Assembly: GCA_050084985.1 (NCBI GenBank)
Contig: JBITNC010000001.1
Coordinates: forward strand, 163,432,001-163,496,000
Length of the DNA stretch: 64,000 nucleotides
DNA from: Nageia nagi
Taxonomy: Eukaryota > Pinophyta
Direction: 5' to 3'
A program made the position numbers and the translations under genes. Positions 12,577 through 24,164 of the stretch are shown piece after piece. The notes under the pieces were generated by a model. The model did no database searches. It was given only the letters and a program-made list of their open reading frames with translations, and was not told where the DNA came from. Position 1 is the stretch's first letter, and every line of letters begins with the position of its first letter.

Positions 12577-13045
12577 TAAATAAACTTAACTTCACCAAGA
12601 GTGAGCCAAGATGCCATAATAAATAAACTTAACTTTACCAAGAGTGAGCCAAGATGCCATAATAAATAAACTTGACTTGACCAAGAGTGATTCAAGATGC
12701 TATAATAAATAAACTTAATTTTTCCAAGGGTGAGTCAAGATGCCATAGTAAATAAACTTGAATTTACCAAGAGTGAGTCAATATTCCATAATAAATAAAC
12801 TTGACTTTACCAGGAGTGAGTTAATATTCCATAATAAATAAACTTGACTTTACCAGGAGTGAGTCAATATACCATAATAAAAAACTTAACTTTACCAAGA
12901 GTGAGTTAAGATGCCATAATAAATAAACTTGACTTTACCAAGAGTGAGTCAAGATGCCATAATAAAAAAATTGACTTTACGAAGAGTAAGTCAAGATGCC
13001 ACAATAAATACACTTGACTTTACCATGAGTGAGTCAAGATGGCAT
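12577..13045. repeat. 43-bp tandem repeat, about 11 units
   Basis: Units share AAACTTGACTTTACCAAGAG followed by TGAGTCAAGATGCCATAAT. The period is 43 bp and about eleven units can be counted with small changes. It lies inside the 3' half of the nested copia-like element and is clearly local amplification. Confidence 0.9.
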
Positions 13046-15630
13046 CTTAACCATGCTACTAGTTAAGATGTATATGATAAAAAAAGGTAGCATTCATCCA
13101 ACAAGGATGCAATTTTCTATCAAATATTGCAATGTAGATAAGGATGAACCTTTTTAACCACTTCGACATTCAACAATCACGGAGAAGGTCAAACCTTTTT
13201 AACCACTCTAAGAATGTAGTTATGGAGAAGGGGATATTTTTTTAACCACTCTATATACTACAAGAAGCAATGTGGCAAACAATCCATCATCATGGATCTA
13301 ACTTCTCAACATGGAAGTAAAATGTGGCAAATAGTGCCCTATAAGTCATCATGAAGATGCCAAGCCAATACTTATAGTCACAATCCTTCTAAGGATGAAG
13401 TAAGCATTACTTCATTCCTTATTGAGGATAAATTTATCAAAAAAGTCTTGTTTTGATGGAAAATAAACACAAAGTCCCATAAAAAAATTTACTTCTTGAT
13501 AAAAAGATGCTTGGATTTTATATTTTTACTAGCAATGTGGCATAATCCATTAAAATGGATATTCTTCCAAAAATATGGAAGTATACTTAGATTTTACTCC
13601 CCCTTAAGGGTAACTTCATAAAAAATTGAAGCATATTACAAAAAAAACTACACATGTAGAGAGGAATGTACATTTCTCAAAGCTACTTGTACACTTCCTT
13701 TTCAAAGCAAGGTTAATATTGCATTATCAATATCCTCAATAAGACTTATAGAAAAAGTTTAAAAACTTTTCACTCTAACAAGTATATTAATCAAAGTGCA
13801 CAAGAAAAAAAAAATTAAGGATTAATGTACAATAAATCCAATGTTGAGTAAGTTTACAAACTCTAATTCAACAAGAATGTGCGTACAAAAAAAAATTCCA
13901 TCCAATTAGGATAAAAATAATGTGCATAATTAATGAGGATAGTAATGTTTGAAGAAAGCTTACATAAACTTTTACTTCAAACAATGTGCATAACATTATT
14001 ATTTTGGAAGTTCAAAAATTTCCATATTAATATAACAAATGCCAATTCATAGTTCAATGCACATAATAAATCTCTATGCAATATAAATTAATATTAATTT
14101 GCAACCAAAAGATAGTGCATAAAAATTAGACAAATTTTCATAATGCACAACTACAAGTTTCCATTTTAACATTGTGCAAATTTAATTATCAATATATTGG
14201 ACATTATCAATTAATTTTATCAATTAAATTGATTTTATATATCCAACATTAAAAGAAATTGCAATACTTGCAAAAAATGATTACACAATAATGGTTGCAA
14301 TTATTTGCTTTGTAAATTAACTTTTATTGTTTTCTTTAAAAAAATACCAAACCAGGCATATGATTTGCAAATTATCATAGTGTTTTACCTTAAAATTTTA
14401 TCCAAAAATTTTAAGAATTACTTATCAAATACTATATTTTCAAGATTATTACTTTAAAAAGCTATTAAAGCTATTAAAAAATAGATCAAAGTTATAATTT
14501 TCATATAGGATTTAGAAAAATTAGGAAAGATCACATTCATTTTCATGAAGTGGGAAAACAAAATTTTGCACATGGTAAGTTTAACCAACTATTGTCATTT
14601 GTATTTAAATACTTCACAAAAAAAATAAAAAATTGATGTTAACACTTACTACCACATGGCAAAAATCGATAAATATAAGATAATTCAACAGGAATGTTTA
14701 CTTTTTAAAAAACTATATCCCATTTACTTTAAAAAAAAAAAATCCATATCCCATGTGCTAAAAAATGGGTAACATACCCCTTTTTTAAAAAAGTTTCCCA
14801 TTTTTAAAATCCTTTACTTTTATTTTTTATTTTTTTTAAATTTGCCTCTTTTGTTGTTTTTTTTTTTAAAAAGGCTTCTCACTGAAATTATATTAGAGAA
14901 AATAAAAGGTTAGTGCAAACTTATCATGCACTTGGATTGCCTTTATTAAAAAAAAAAACTTCTCCCTTATTTTTTTAATATGTTGTGCATGCATGCAATA
15001 ATGCATGATTATTTTTCATGCATGCCTTTTTTTATGTATGCAATAATGCATGTTTTTTTTTTTTAATTGCAACTAAAAAAAATAAGACTTTTTTCTATTT
15101 TTTTTAAATAGATTTTGCATGCAACCAGATTTGGTATGCAACTAAATTTTGCATGCATGAAATCATGCATGCACATTAATTTTTACAAACTTATTGTAAA
15201 AAAAAATTGTGCAATAGCATTATAACAGTGTTGTAAAAACAAAAGAATTCCAAGACTTTTAAATTTTTCTATACTAAATAGAAACTTGCAATTTTAAGCT
15301 CTAACAACTCATTTTAAGCAAATTTATTCAAAATTTTCATATTATTACTACACATTAAGCAATTTTATTGAAAAATTGCAACTAACAAATTGTTAGAAAA
15401 AAATAATGCATAGTAAAAATTGAACTAACATGTTCTTTAATCAAATTTTGCTAGACTTAAGCTCATCATTAAGATACCAACAAAAAGGTTAGTGATTAAA
15501 GCAAAAATTTGACAATAAAATGTAAATTATACCTTCAAACCCTTTTACCTCAACACTTGATGGAGAGAGAAGAGGAATGGACCTTCAAGGTTGTTGAAGT
15601 GGAGGCTTCAAGAATGGCTCTAATACCACT
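13046..15630 (-). other. Non-coding interior of nested copia-like element with PBS
   Basis: AT-rich with many homopolymer A/T runs (14700-15130) and a cluster of ATGCATGC palindromes at 14985-15175. No copia domain is recognised. The initiator-Met-type primer-binding site is at 15616-15628 (minus). Confidence 0.7.
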
Positions 15631-16088
15631 TGATAGAATTGAAGGATTCCATATAACCAAGATCTCCTTGGAGTTTCTTCAACAATAATGTGTCAACCAT
15701 CCATCTAGAAAACCAAGAAACAATCATATAAAAAGATAACACATGATGTATAGTGGTTCCTCCATCTCTTGGGAGTACATCCACTTTGAACCATTATTCT
15801 ATTACTTTTTCATAAGATAACTCTCTTACAAATTTTCAAGACAAGCATTACTATGCTTAATCAAGTTTGATCAAGTTACATAATGAGAGGAGTACCTCTC
15901 TATTTATATGAACTAATCCACCCTTTAACCTTTTTTTTGTCCAAGGGTAAGGTTAAAGGTGTTTCTATATTTATTCCTCTTTCTATTGTATTCCCTTGAT
16001 GCTTTAAGGTATCTAAAGATACTTTAAGCATTAAGTGAAATTACATTAAAGAAGAATATTACACAATATTACATTACAATTTCCAACA
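15631..16088 (-). repeat. 5' LTR of nested copia-like element
   Basis: 458 bp, about 90% similar by eye to the other LTR. It ends TATCA in minus orientation, two bases before the primer-binding site. Confidence 0.85.
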
Positions 16089-17050
16089 CTTTCTAGGTTT
16101 TATTCCAAATTAGCATTCAATTCCACTTTAATCCATAAACTAAGGAATCAATGAACATGCTCAATAACCATCCAAAATATGCACTCAAACTATAATATAA
16201 CAATAGTAGTTAAATCTAATATAAAATGTTCATAACATGTGAACATGACTAAAATTAGGGCACAAATTAGATCTGTAACATAACATAAATATAGCTCCCA
16301 AAGTACTTAATTCGTATACATTCCCATGCACAACAAAGATATAAGCATAACATAAATATGTAGCAACATTGATTTACATTTGATACATAATACAAGAGCC
16401 AATATCATCAATACTGAACCAAGAATAAGTATAGGGTTATAACAATCTTGTAACGAGTTCTAAGGTAAATCCCAAGAATCAAGACTACTCAAACTAGACT
16501 CCTTGAGGCTAGCGCAAGTCCAAAAAGGCTCTGTAGCTAGGAACAAGTCTCAAGATGGCTCGCAATGGTTGGCCTAAGCTCCTAAGTGGCAATAATTGTA
16601 GATGCAAGCTCTCTAAGATATGTATAAGTGTATATGAGCCTTAGAAGGTAGAGAAGGGAAGTATCCCTAAGCTCTAAATGATCAAAGATCGAATGCATAA
16701 GATGATATCTTCAAATGACCAAATGCATTACCTTTATAACATTCCAAACTTATCAATATGTCCCTAAAAGGAAATCGAATAAGAGAGGGGGAATAATTAA
16801 TTTTTAAATAGACCTAAACCTATCTAATATGGTCAACTTATATGTGGGTGCATAAATCATCTAATGGCCCTTCTTATTAACTCAAATAAATATATAGTTT
16901 TCCCTTTTTGAGTGTTTGCCTTTAAGGTATAAATATAAGTATGATAAATACATAATTTGGAAAATAAAGTACTCCTAATCTATATATAAAATATCACAAT
17001 GAATTGGCATGAGGGATGGCATCTAGATATTTTAAATTGGGGATATTAAA
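16089..17050 (-). repeat. E 3' LTR, main part (rest at 11362-11376)
   Basis: Starts with the duplicated CTTTC, then continues the LTR interrupted at 11376. It matches 21194-22178. In minus orientation the LTR start is changed from TGTAATGTCC to TTTAATATCC. A purine tract resembling GAGGAGGGAGGAC (minus) abuts it at about 17051-17063. Confidence 0.85.
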
Positions 17051-18470
17051 AGTCCTCCCTCCTCAAATTGCTTACCCTTAAGCAAGTCCAAATGCATCCC
17101 AAGGTGATGCTTGTCTTCATGCTTTGTCTTCAAGTGTACCAAGTGGTACTCTAGTCTATAGTTTTCTTCCCAAGCTACTAACAAATTATTCAAACACTTT
17201 TAAAAATAATACCTTGATGATGTCAAGTGAATGCAATATTGGATTTGGTTGTTCCAAGGTGTAAAAGTAAGAAATGTTATTAATGATGCATGTCCTTTCA
17301 ACTCTAAAGTTGGTAATTTGCTTCCAAATTGATCCCAATGCTTTGTTGTTCCTATATTTTGAATAATCATAACTGATAAGGTATTGGTCTAACTTGTTTT
17401 GATAGCTACAATGTTGCTCCAACACTTCCCACATGCTTTTTTCTTCATTGGATCTTGATTATATGCCCCTTGTACAAACTATATTGAACTTGCAAGGGTT
17501 GTTCTTAACCAAAACTAGGCATATATTCATCAATAGTGGTTTGATTTTTTAGTCCATAAATGCAATAGTCATCAAACCAATTCTTCCAAGACTCTCCCAA
17601 ATTAAAAAGTACTTTCTTGTGCAAAAGTCATAGAGAAATGGTTATAAATTCATATCCTATTTAGCAACATCAAGATTCATACATGTTACCATATGAGGTA
17701 ACATCAAATGAGCTCTCCCTTACTACTATTCTCCCATTGGTTGAAATGAAAAAGACTAAACTTTCTCCTTATTCATATCATAAACTTCCTCAACTAAGGT
17801 GTAAACCATATTGACTCCAAGTGTTCAAAGTAATGTGGTCATATGAGTCTTCAAATGTGCCCACTTGTTAAATTTTATCATAACAAACTAAGAGGATGAA
17901 ATGTAACTAGAAGTATTGATGTTGTAGGAATGATATACATCCTCTTTGAAGCCATTATATCCTATTTTCTAAAATATGAGTATGTGTGGGTACTAAATAT
18001 GTCTCTTGCTATCATGTAGTACACTCCTTTCTAGGTGAAAACATGGCTGAGTTTTTCCTTCAAATGTTATCTTCCATCTTCCCTTGAACTGTCATAAAAA
18101 TTGGATTTGGTTTCTTAGATTTCCCTAGCTTTTTGCAATGTGTTTTGTTCCTCTTTCACCTTGTAATCACTACTACAAGCTCCAAGAGTATTGTTTTCCC
18201 TATTATTTATTGTATGGAATAATCTTAGGAATAACCAAAGGGATGAGATGATACCCAATAGGTTGTTAACAATGTGGGTGTTTGGACTAATTTTTTTCAT
18301 CCAAGGATTTCCTTGAACATTTCTAATATTGATATCATTTCTATTAATTTTATCATTTTTTTTAAAATATGTGCCATGGTTGATTTGAGTATCTTCTATT
18401 CAATCCTCATAGGTGTTTTTCAATCTATTCACAACTATTAATGGATGTGTGGCATGAATGCCCCTCAATG
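17051..18470 (-). other. E 3' interior without recognisable pol
   Basis: About 1.4 kb between the protease and the 3' LTR. Open stretches at 17186-17434 and 18115-18300 (minus) contain no RT or integrase motif I can recognise. The length is too short for a complete pol. Confidence 0.55.
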
Positions 18471-18990
18471 TGACCTTTATCCCTTATTAAAAAGAATCAT
18501 ATCTAACTTTTGATAGATTAAAGTGACATCTTCCAATTGATACAACCATGGGAGTCCTAGTATGGTTTGAGGAAAACCACCTATGGGATAGACATACAAA
18601 TTGGCTAGGATGGTATAGCTTTTGATGGTTAATTTAGGGTCTCTAATGATCCACTTGCACCTAGTTTGGTATCCCCTATCATTTATGACTCCAAACTCCT
18701 TGGTTTTAAGCTTCTTCAATTTTCTTCTATGGAAAAATGCTCCATCAATGAAATTATTGGTAGCTCCATTGTATACTAAGGTAATGATGGGATTTTATAG
18801 GATGTATCCTTCCGATTGGAGGGTTATGTATTTGATGGGCTCAATCAAGGGTTTCTTAGTGTCAATGAGGTCTCCAAGATCATTTTTTATTCTTTTGGTA
18901 GGTTCATGAGTGGAATCTCTTTGGGTCAATCTATTTCCATATGTATAATACCTAGTGGTCATCCTAGGTTTCCTAGAAAATACTTGGTGG
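18471..18990 (-). pseudogene. Retropepsin (gypsy-type protease) of element E, active-site Asp lost
   Basis: Minus-strand translation gives VYNGATNNFIDGAFF at about 18740-18790, aligning with the usual D-S/T-G-A-T-x-x-F-I of plant gypsy proteases. The catalytic Asp is replaced by Asn. About 60 residues later comes ILGLPWL (about 18540-18560), the conserved second half, followed by an acidic strand. A stop lies just before the active-site block. Upstream, a degraded Y-Y-T-Y-G segment near 18940 may be the remains of a zinc knuckle. This is the E enzyme that would process Gag; this copy cannot be active. Confidence 0.7.
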
Positions 18991-20460
18991 GGTCTCATCA
19001 TCTCTTTACCTTTGATATTAGAAGAGTGTGAGGAGTAATCAAAAGAGAGAGGATTTATATGTGTACCTTATTCTTAGATTCCCTTTTGTGTTATACGTCA
19101 TCCTTGCTTCATAGGATTCCTTAACATGACTAACTCATAAATACACAAGCGACTATCATGGTGATCAAAATAGATATTATACCTCATAGTAGAAATACCA
19201 TAGCTGATCCATGACCTTATACTGTACCATAAGAGCTTTTTAAGTAGGATGGATTCATTATAATTCACCAAAGACCCCACTAAAGTGAAACAAGACCTTT
19301 GGAAAACATGAATTGTTTCATGAGTTTCCCCATTTATATTTTTAATCATATTATAGCCAAGAAATATTGGTGAGAGTGCTTATTCTTCATGATTGATCCT
19401 AAGCTATCCTATGATCCAAAGGATGTTCAAAGTGAGTGGAAAGGGGTATGATTTAGTACAAACATGAATTATTCCTAAATATATTAGACCTAATTTCTTC
19501 ATTGTAGCAAAGATTAATGGTTGTTCCATCCCTTCTCCATCACCCAAACTTGATCCTTCATCATTCCTAAGGATTGTGTTGTGTAAATACTCATCAATGT
19601 TATTTATAAAAATGAATTTAATAGTGAAAGACATACTAAAACTTGAGTCAACAAGTTTTGGTAGTGAAATGTGTAATTTATCTTGATCAAAATCCATGCG
19701 TGTTGATTTCTAAAGTTTTTTCTTCATTCCATTGCTTCCATTAACAACATGTTGAATATATTCTCTAGTATATATCTAATATTAAATTTATCCATCCATA
19801 TTTCATATCTTGCAAGTAAGTATACATGAATTCTACCAAGCCATGTTTGATGTTTGGTTGCTTCCTAGGCATATTATTAATAGCTAAGATAATCATATGT
19901 ACTTCGTAATTTTGTACTTTACCAAACTATTGTTCTAATATCACATAGTGTAGTACCAAGTTCTAATTTCCCTCTATAGTCATGTTATCCTACTTGTATA
20001 AAGCATGAGATGTATCTCTAGATTGGGCCTCAATTGTACCAAGAAATGGCATCATATAGAATAGCCATTCAACTTCATATCCTATGAGCTCATCTTCATT
20101 CACTAGCACAACCCAAAAAAGGGAAGTAAAACTTAGTATGTTGTTGTTATAAAAATTAGAAGTATTATTGTACATTTTTGGAGTAGTATTTTGGCTAATC
20201 TTGGCCTCCCATGGAATTATGAGTTGATGTTTTGCATTTGGGGGAGTATGCTTCATGTGTATCTTATCAATAGTTGATGTCTTAAAAAATTCATACCTCA
20301 AAGTGAATGGGCTAAAAATAATTCTCTTTTCCAAATATGTTTTGATATGCTCTCCTTTTGAAGGTGCAATATTGATCTCAACAATGCTATCACTTTTGTC
20401 AATTCCACTAATTTTATCAACATCTCCATTCTCATCATCATTGTTTTCAATTGTATTCAT
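18991..20460 (-). pseudogene. E gag-like region (fragmented)
   Basis: Several minus-strand open stretches (19098-19349, 19404-19697, 19990-20460) lie between the leader and the protease, where Gag is expected. The longest, 156 residues at 19990-20460, starts with an Asn/Asp-rich segment (NTIENNDDENGDVDKIS). I cannot match it to a known Gag fold, so the name rests on position only. Confidence 0.45.
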
Positions 20461-21178
20461 GATAGTATTGTTATATTCACAAAAATCATCTTAGGATAAT
20501 ACCATACATACCTCATGTGATGCAGAATTACCAATTCTTTATTTGATTTCTTCCTTGCTCGATTCTTCCTTTCTTTAAAGATCAATATTTGTTGTCCCTA
20601 TGATATCTTCTTGACATGATTCTTCCTTTGGAAAGAGAAAATCCCCTTCCCTATCCATAGTTTCCACACAAGGCTTGCGAACCAAATTATCTTTTTTGTG
20701 GCAAGATGTCATCACAATTCTCATGAGATAAGGTGCTTTATTCATGTGGCGAAGTGATATCCATGATTTATATTGTATCTTTATTTCTAATCTCTTCATT
20801 TTTTAAGGAAAGTTCCAACTTTCTTTCGAGGTACTTGATATCCTTGTCAATTCTTTCCCCCAAAATGCTCAAGTAACTTTCAAAAGAAACCATTTTCTTT
20901 AAATCAATACTCTTATCCTGGTATTTTGTGAGGAATGTGTCCCCTTCATTTTCTAAGAAATTTTGATCATCCCCTTGTTATTGCATGGCTACTTTAGGGT
21001 TTATGTGCCATTCCCTAGGTTTTTCTTGATGGGGTTGAGAGAGCCTATATATCTTGTTTACCAACTTGGTTAGCAAACTTATCATAGTCTTCACCTAATT
21101 TGGTAGAATGGCCATCTTTTTCAAACCCTAGCATATAGTCACTTATAGGCTAGCAAGACTTGTGGGCTCTCATACCAT
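20461..21178 (-). other. E leader and primer-binding site
   Basis: On the minus strand TGGTATGAGAGCCC at 21164-21177 sits one base after the 5' LTR and is close to the usual initiator tRNA-Met site. The rest of the leader has short acidic/basic coding-like pieces (20575-20799) without a recognised domain. Confidence 0.65.
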
Positions 21179-22178
21179 TGTAATGTTCCTTTCTAGGTTT
21201 TATCCAAATTAGCATTCAATTCCACTTTAATACACAAACTAAGACATCAATGAATATTCTCAATAACCATCCAAAATATGCCCTCAAATTGGAATATAAT
21301 AGTAGTAGCTAAATCTGATATAAAGAACTCATAACATGTGAACATGATCAAAACTAGGGCATAAATTAGGTCTATAACATAACAAAAATATAGCTCCCAA
21401 AGTAGTCAGTTTGCATACATTCTTATGCATAATGAATATAGAAGCATATCAGAAACATGTAGAAACATTCATTTACATTTGAGACATAATATGAGATCCA
21501 ATATCATCATTAATAAACCAATAATAAGTATAAGGCTATAACAAGCCTATAACAAGTTCTAGGACAAAGCCCAAGATTCAAGAATGCTCAAACTAGACTC
21601 CTCAAGGATGGCGTAAGTCCAAGAAGGCTCCCTAGCTAGGTACAAGTCTCAAGATGGATCCCAATGGCTAGTGCAAGCTCCCAAGTGGCAAGAATGGTAG
21701 GCACAAGCCCTTAAAGAGATGCTTAAGTGTAGATGAGCCACTAATAGGCTAAGAAGTAGACCTAAGCCCTAGAAGGTAGAGAAGGGAAACATCCCTAAGC
21801 TCTAAATGATCAAAGATTGAATGCATAAGATGATGTATTCAAATGACCAAATGCCTTGCCTTTATAGAATTCCAAACTTGTCAATATATCCCTAAAATAT
21901 AATTAAGTATGAGAGGGGGAATAATTAATTATTAAATAGCCCTAAACCTCCCTAATATGGTCAACTTGGAAGTGGAGGCATAAATCATCTTAATGACCCT
22001 TCTTATTAACTCAAATAAATATATAATTTGCTCTTTTTGAGAGTTTTCCTTTAAGGCATAAATATAATTATGATAAATGCATAAACTGATAAATAAAGTA
22101 CTCCTAATATAAGTACTATGGATCATATGAATAGGCATGAGGGATGGTATCTAGACATCCCAAATTGGGGACATTACA
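21179..22178 (-). repeat. E 5' LTR
   Basis: Exactly 1000 bp with terminal inverted TGTAATGT...ACATTACA. Full-length match to the split 3' LTR, with many base changes. Confidence 0.9.
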
Positions 22179-22183
22179 CTTAA

Positions 22184-22990
22184 TTCACATAATTAAGGAT
22201 ATAATGATGGATAGGAATAAATATGCTTGGGTACCATGCATATTGTCTCAACTATATTATGATATTTATAATTTTGTACATGTTGAGAGGAATGATAAGC
22301 TGATTACACATTGTTTCTTATTACATTATTGATATTATGAGTAAATTATAATGTTTAGACCATCAAAGCTTCTAAGGGATGTGAAGGATGTAGAATTATC
22401 AAATCATGTGGATTATAGGCCATATCAAGATATTGAGGATCCATAAAGAGAATTCACACATGGCTAGCATGGAAAATAATGAGATGATATATATAAGCAT
22501 GAAAGAACTTTGTTGAGCCTTACTTCCCCCATAGAGTCATGAGATAATTTTTGAGGAAACAAAATATACCTCATAAATGTAATATTATGGTTAGATGCCA
22601 TAAGACTAAGAGATAATATTCAAATTCTCATGACATATGTACTTGATTAATTAGGATCCTTTTTGGCATGATCCTCTAAATGATAGATCAGATAGAGATA
22701 ATTGAGAGAATGAAGTCCCAATATTCACACAAGAGTACATAAATTATTAGTATTCCATATGCCCCCATCGTATTTGGGTTTATGATTTCCAATATGTTGA
22801 GATGGTAAATGAAGAAGAAGAAGAGGGAGAAGAACAAGAAGAGAAAGAAGAAGAAACAGGAGGTGAGGAAGAACAAGGACAAGGAGAAATAAATATGGAA
22901 GAATATGTTGGAGAGGATGATCAGATGGACATAACCCCTTTACCAATCCAAGCAAGGTAAGAACACAAAGAAAAATTAGGTACATACTTT
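22184..22990 (+). pseudogene. Plant mobile domain (PMD, aminotransferase-like) relic
   Basis: Directly right of the E target duplication, the plus strand encodes a segment resembling the PMD core. It has KYAWVPCILSQLYYDIY (A-x-L-x-x-L-Y-x-x-x-Y in the family), a hydrophobic FLLHYWYYE-like stretch and FRP at about 22190-22370. About 150 bp further on is PYFPHRVMR with a downstream IP (about 22530-22590), matching the family Y-x-P-H-R-V-x-R-Q-F block. A Glu-rich tail (22800-22920) follows and ends at a GGTAAG-like donor site near 22955. Several in-frame stops are present. PMD proteins are plant nuclear proteins, and the domain is also carried by transposons. The N-terminal part would lie left of E, where I cannot recognise it. 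Confidence 0.55.
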
Positions 22991-23460
22991 CTTTATGTGA
23001 TTAGTAAGAAAAATCAATGAATGGAATGCAATGAAAAAATCAACTTCATAAACTATTTTATCTTTATGCAACCAAGTTCAAGGATGAACTAGAATAATTA
23101 AAGGTGAAATGCACAAGACAAGAAGATGATTTAGAAAATCAAAACAAATAATTTGAAGAAATGAAAGAGTATTCATAACAAAAAATGAAGTCAATGAATA
23201 TGTGTTCTATTTATTACAAGAAAAATATGGACAATATCATGGGCATGGTAGAGAAAATAACAAGAAATGTAGAAGAAAAATTGGTATTAAGCAAGTAAGT
23301 TTCAAAATTACAATCTTAATTAATTCTAATGGAGGATAGAATTGGGGTATCAAGACCCTCCATATCTAGATTTAGAAGTCAGTTCCAATCATATACTTGT
23401 GGAGAGACTAGCATGGAAAGTGTTAGACAAGAGTATCTTGGCTTGAAATATACATATAAG
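22991..23460 (+). pseudogene. Possible C-terminal coiled-coil exon of the PMD relic
   Basis: Charged, helix-favouring translation (KFKDELE, QEDDLENQNK, FEEMKEYS, EKITRNVEEKL) at 23070-23300, then a Ser/Arg-rich segment around 23350-23440. This fits the coiled-coil tails seen in some PMD proteins, after a plausible intron at about 22955-23060. Stops interrupt it and I cannot confirm linkage. Confidence 0.35.
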
Positions 23461-24164
23461 TAGTTGAATATTTTTGTAATGTAAAATTTTGACAATCATT
23501 GAAAATGATCAAGTTTTTTACTTAAATTTATTTGTATTTGATTTATTTTATTTTGTAAAAACTATCATTTTTTTATGTATAGACAATTTTCTAAAATTTT
23601 TAAGTTATGCTTATATATGAAGTTTTATGGTGAATTTATGCATGTATAATATTCAAAAATGAATTTTAAGTATATTGAGAAAAAAGGCTATTTTTAAAAA
23701 AATGTATGAAGGGTCTCAATATTGGTGTTAGATAGGTAGTTGAAGAAATGAGCCAAATGTAAATTCTATTCTTATTAAATAACTTAAGTTTAAAATATGG
23801 ATTTAAAATAATATTTTTGAACAAGATACAAATGAAAAGGAAAGACAACAAAAAAATTGAGTTTGAACAAGATGAAAAAAAATATAGGGAATTTATCCAT
23901 TTTAGAAAATGTTTAGACCTGACGATGAATAGAGGATACTTGAAGAATATATATATTAAAAAAATTGCTTAAGGCTCCTAGTGTCAATGCTAATTAAGAA
24001 GATAAGTCAAAAAGGGAGAAGAAAATCATTTTAAGGAATCTTTATTTAACTTAATTACAAAATCTTGTATTAACAAAGAAAATTATGAACATACAAAAAC
24101 ATATGTTGAAATAAAAAAGGAAAGAGATCTAAGGTATGACATAAATGTTATATTTACATAATTT
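23461..24164. other. Unassigned AT-rich stretch
   Basis: No domain or element end recognised. It separates the PMD relic from a minus-strand gypsy gag. Confidence 0.4.

Larger units (their letters stand above)
11377..16088 (-). mobile_element. Copia-like non-coding (LARD-like) LTR element nested in the E LTR
   Basis: Two LTRs (11377-11838 and 15631-16088) in minus orientation, ends TG...CA, perfect target duplication CTTTC at 11372-11376 and 16089-16093. The uninterrupted target is visible in the other E LTR near 21186. A primer-binding site matching initiator tRNA-Met (TGGTATTAGAGCC, one change from the usual plant site) lies at 15616-15628 and a purine tract at 11839-11850. The 3.8-kb interior has no recognisable coding domain, which matches large retrotransposon derivatives. 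It holds an 11-unit tandem repeat and long A/T runs. Confidence 0.85.
11362..22178 (-). mobile_element. Element E: gag-protease LTR retrotransposon, split by a nested element
   Basis: Direct LTRs of about 1 kb lie at 11362-11376 plus 16094-17050 (3' LTR) and at 21179-22178 (5' LTR, exactly 1000 bp). A perfect 5-bp target duplication CTTAA flanks it at 11357-11361 and 22179-22183. The minus-strand order is 5' LTR, primer-binding site for initiator tRNA-Met, gag-like ORFs, retropepsin, non-coding tail, purine tract, 3' LTR. Without the nested 4.7-kb insertion it is about 6.1 kb. No RT, RNase H or integrase is visible, so it looks like a non-autonomous gag-pro element. Confidence 0.85.

Noticed and set aside
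12577-13045. Possible CRISPR-like array
   Set aside because: Units are contiguous 43-bp tandem repeats without distinct spacers, inside a plant LTR element.
17186-17434. 82-residue minus-strand frame as an E pol fragment
   Set aside because: No RT, RNase H or integrase motif; left as unassigned interior.
22688-22985. Minus-strand Leu/Phe-rich open frames
   Set aside because: Antisense of the Glu-rich (GAA/GAG) tail of the PMD relic, so a composition artefact.
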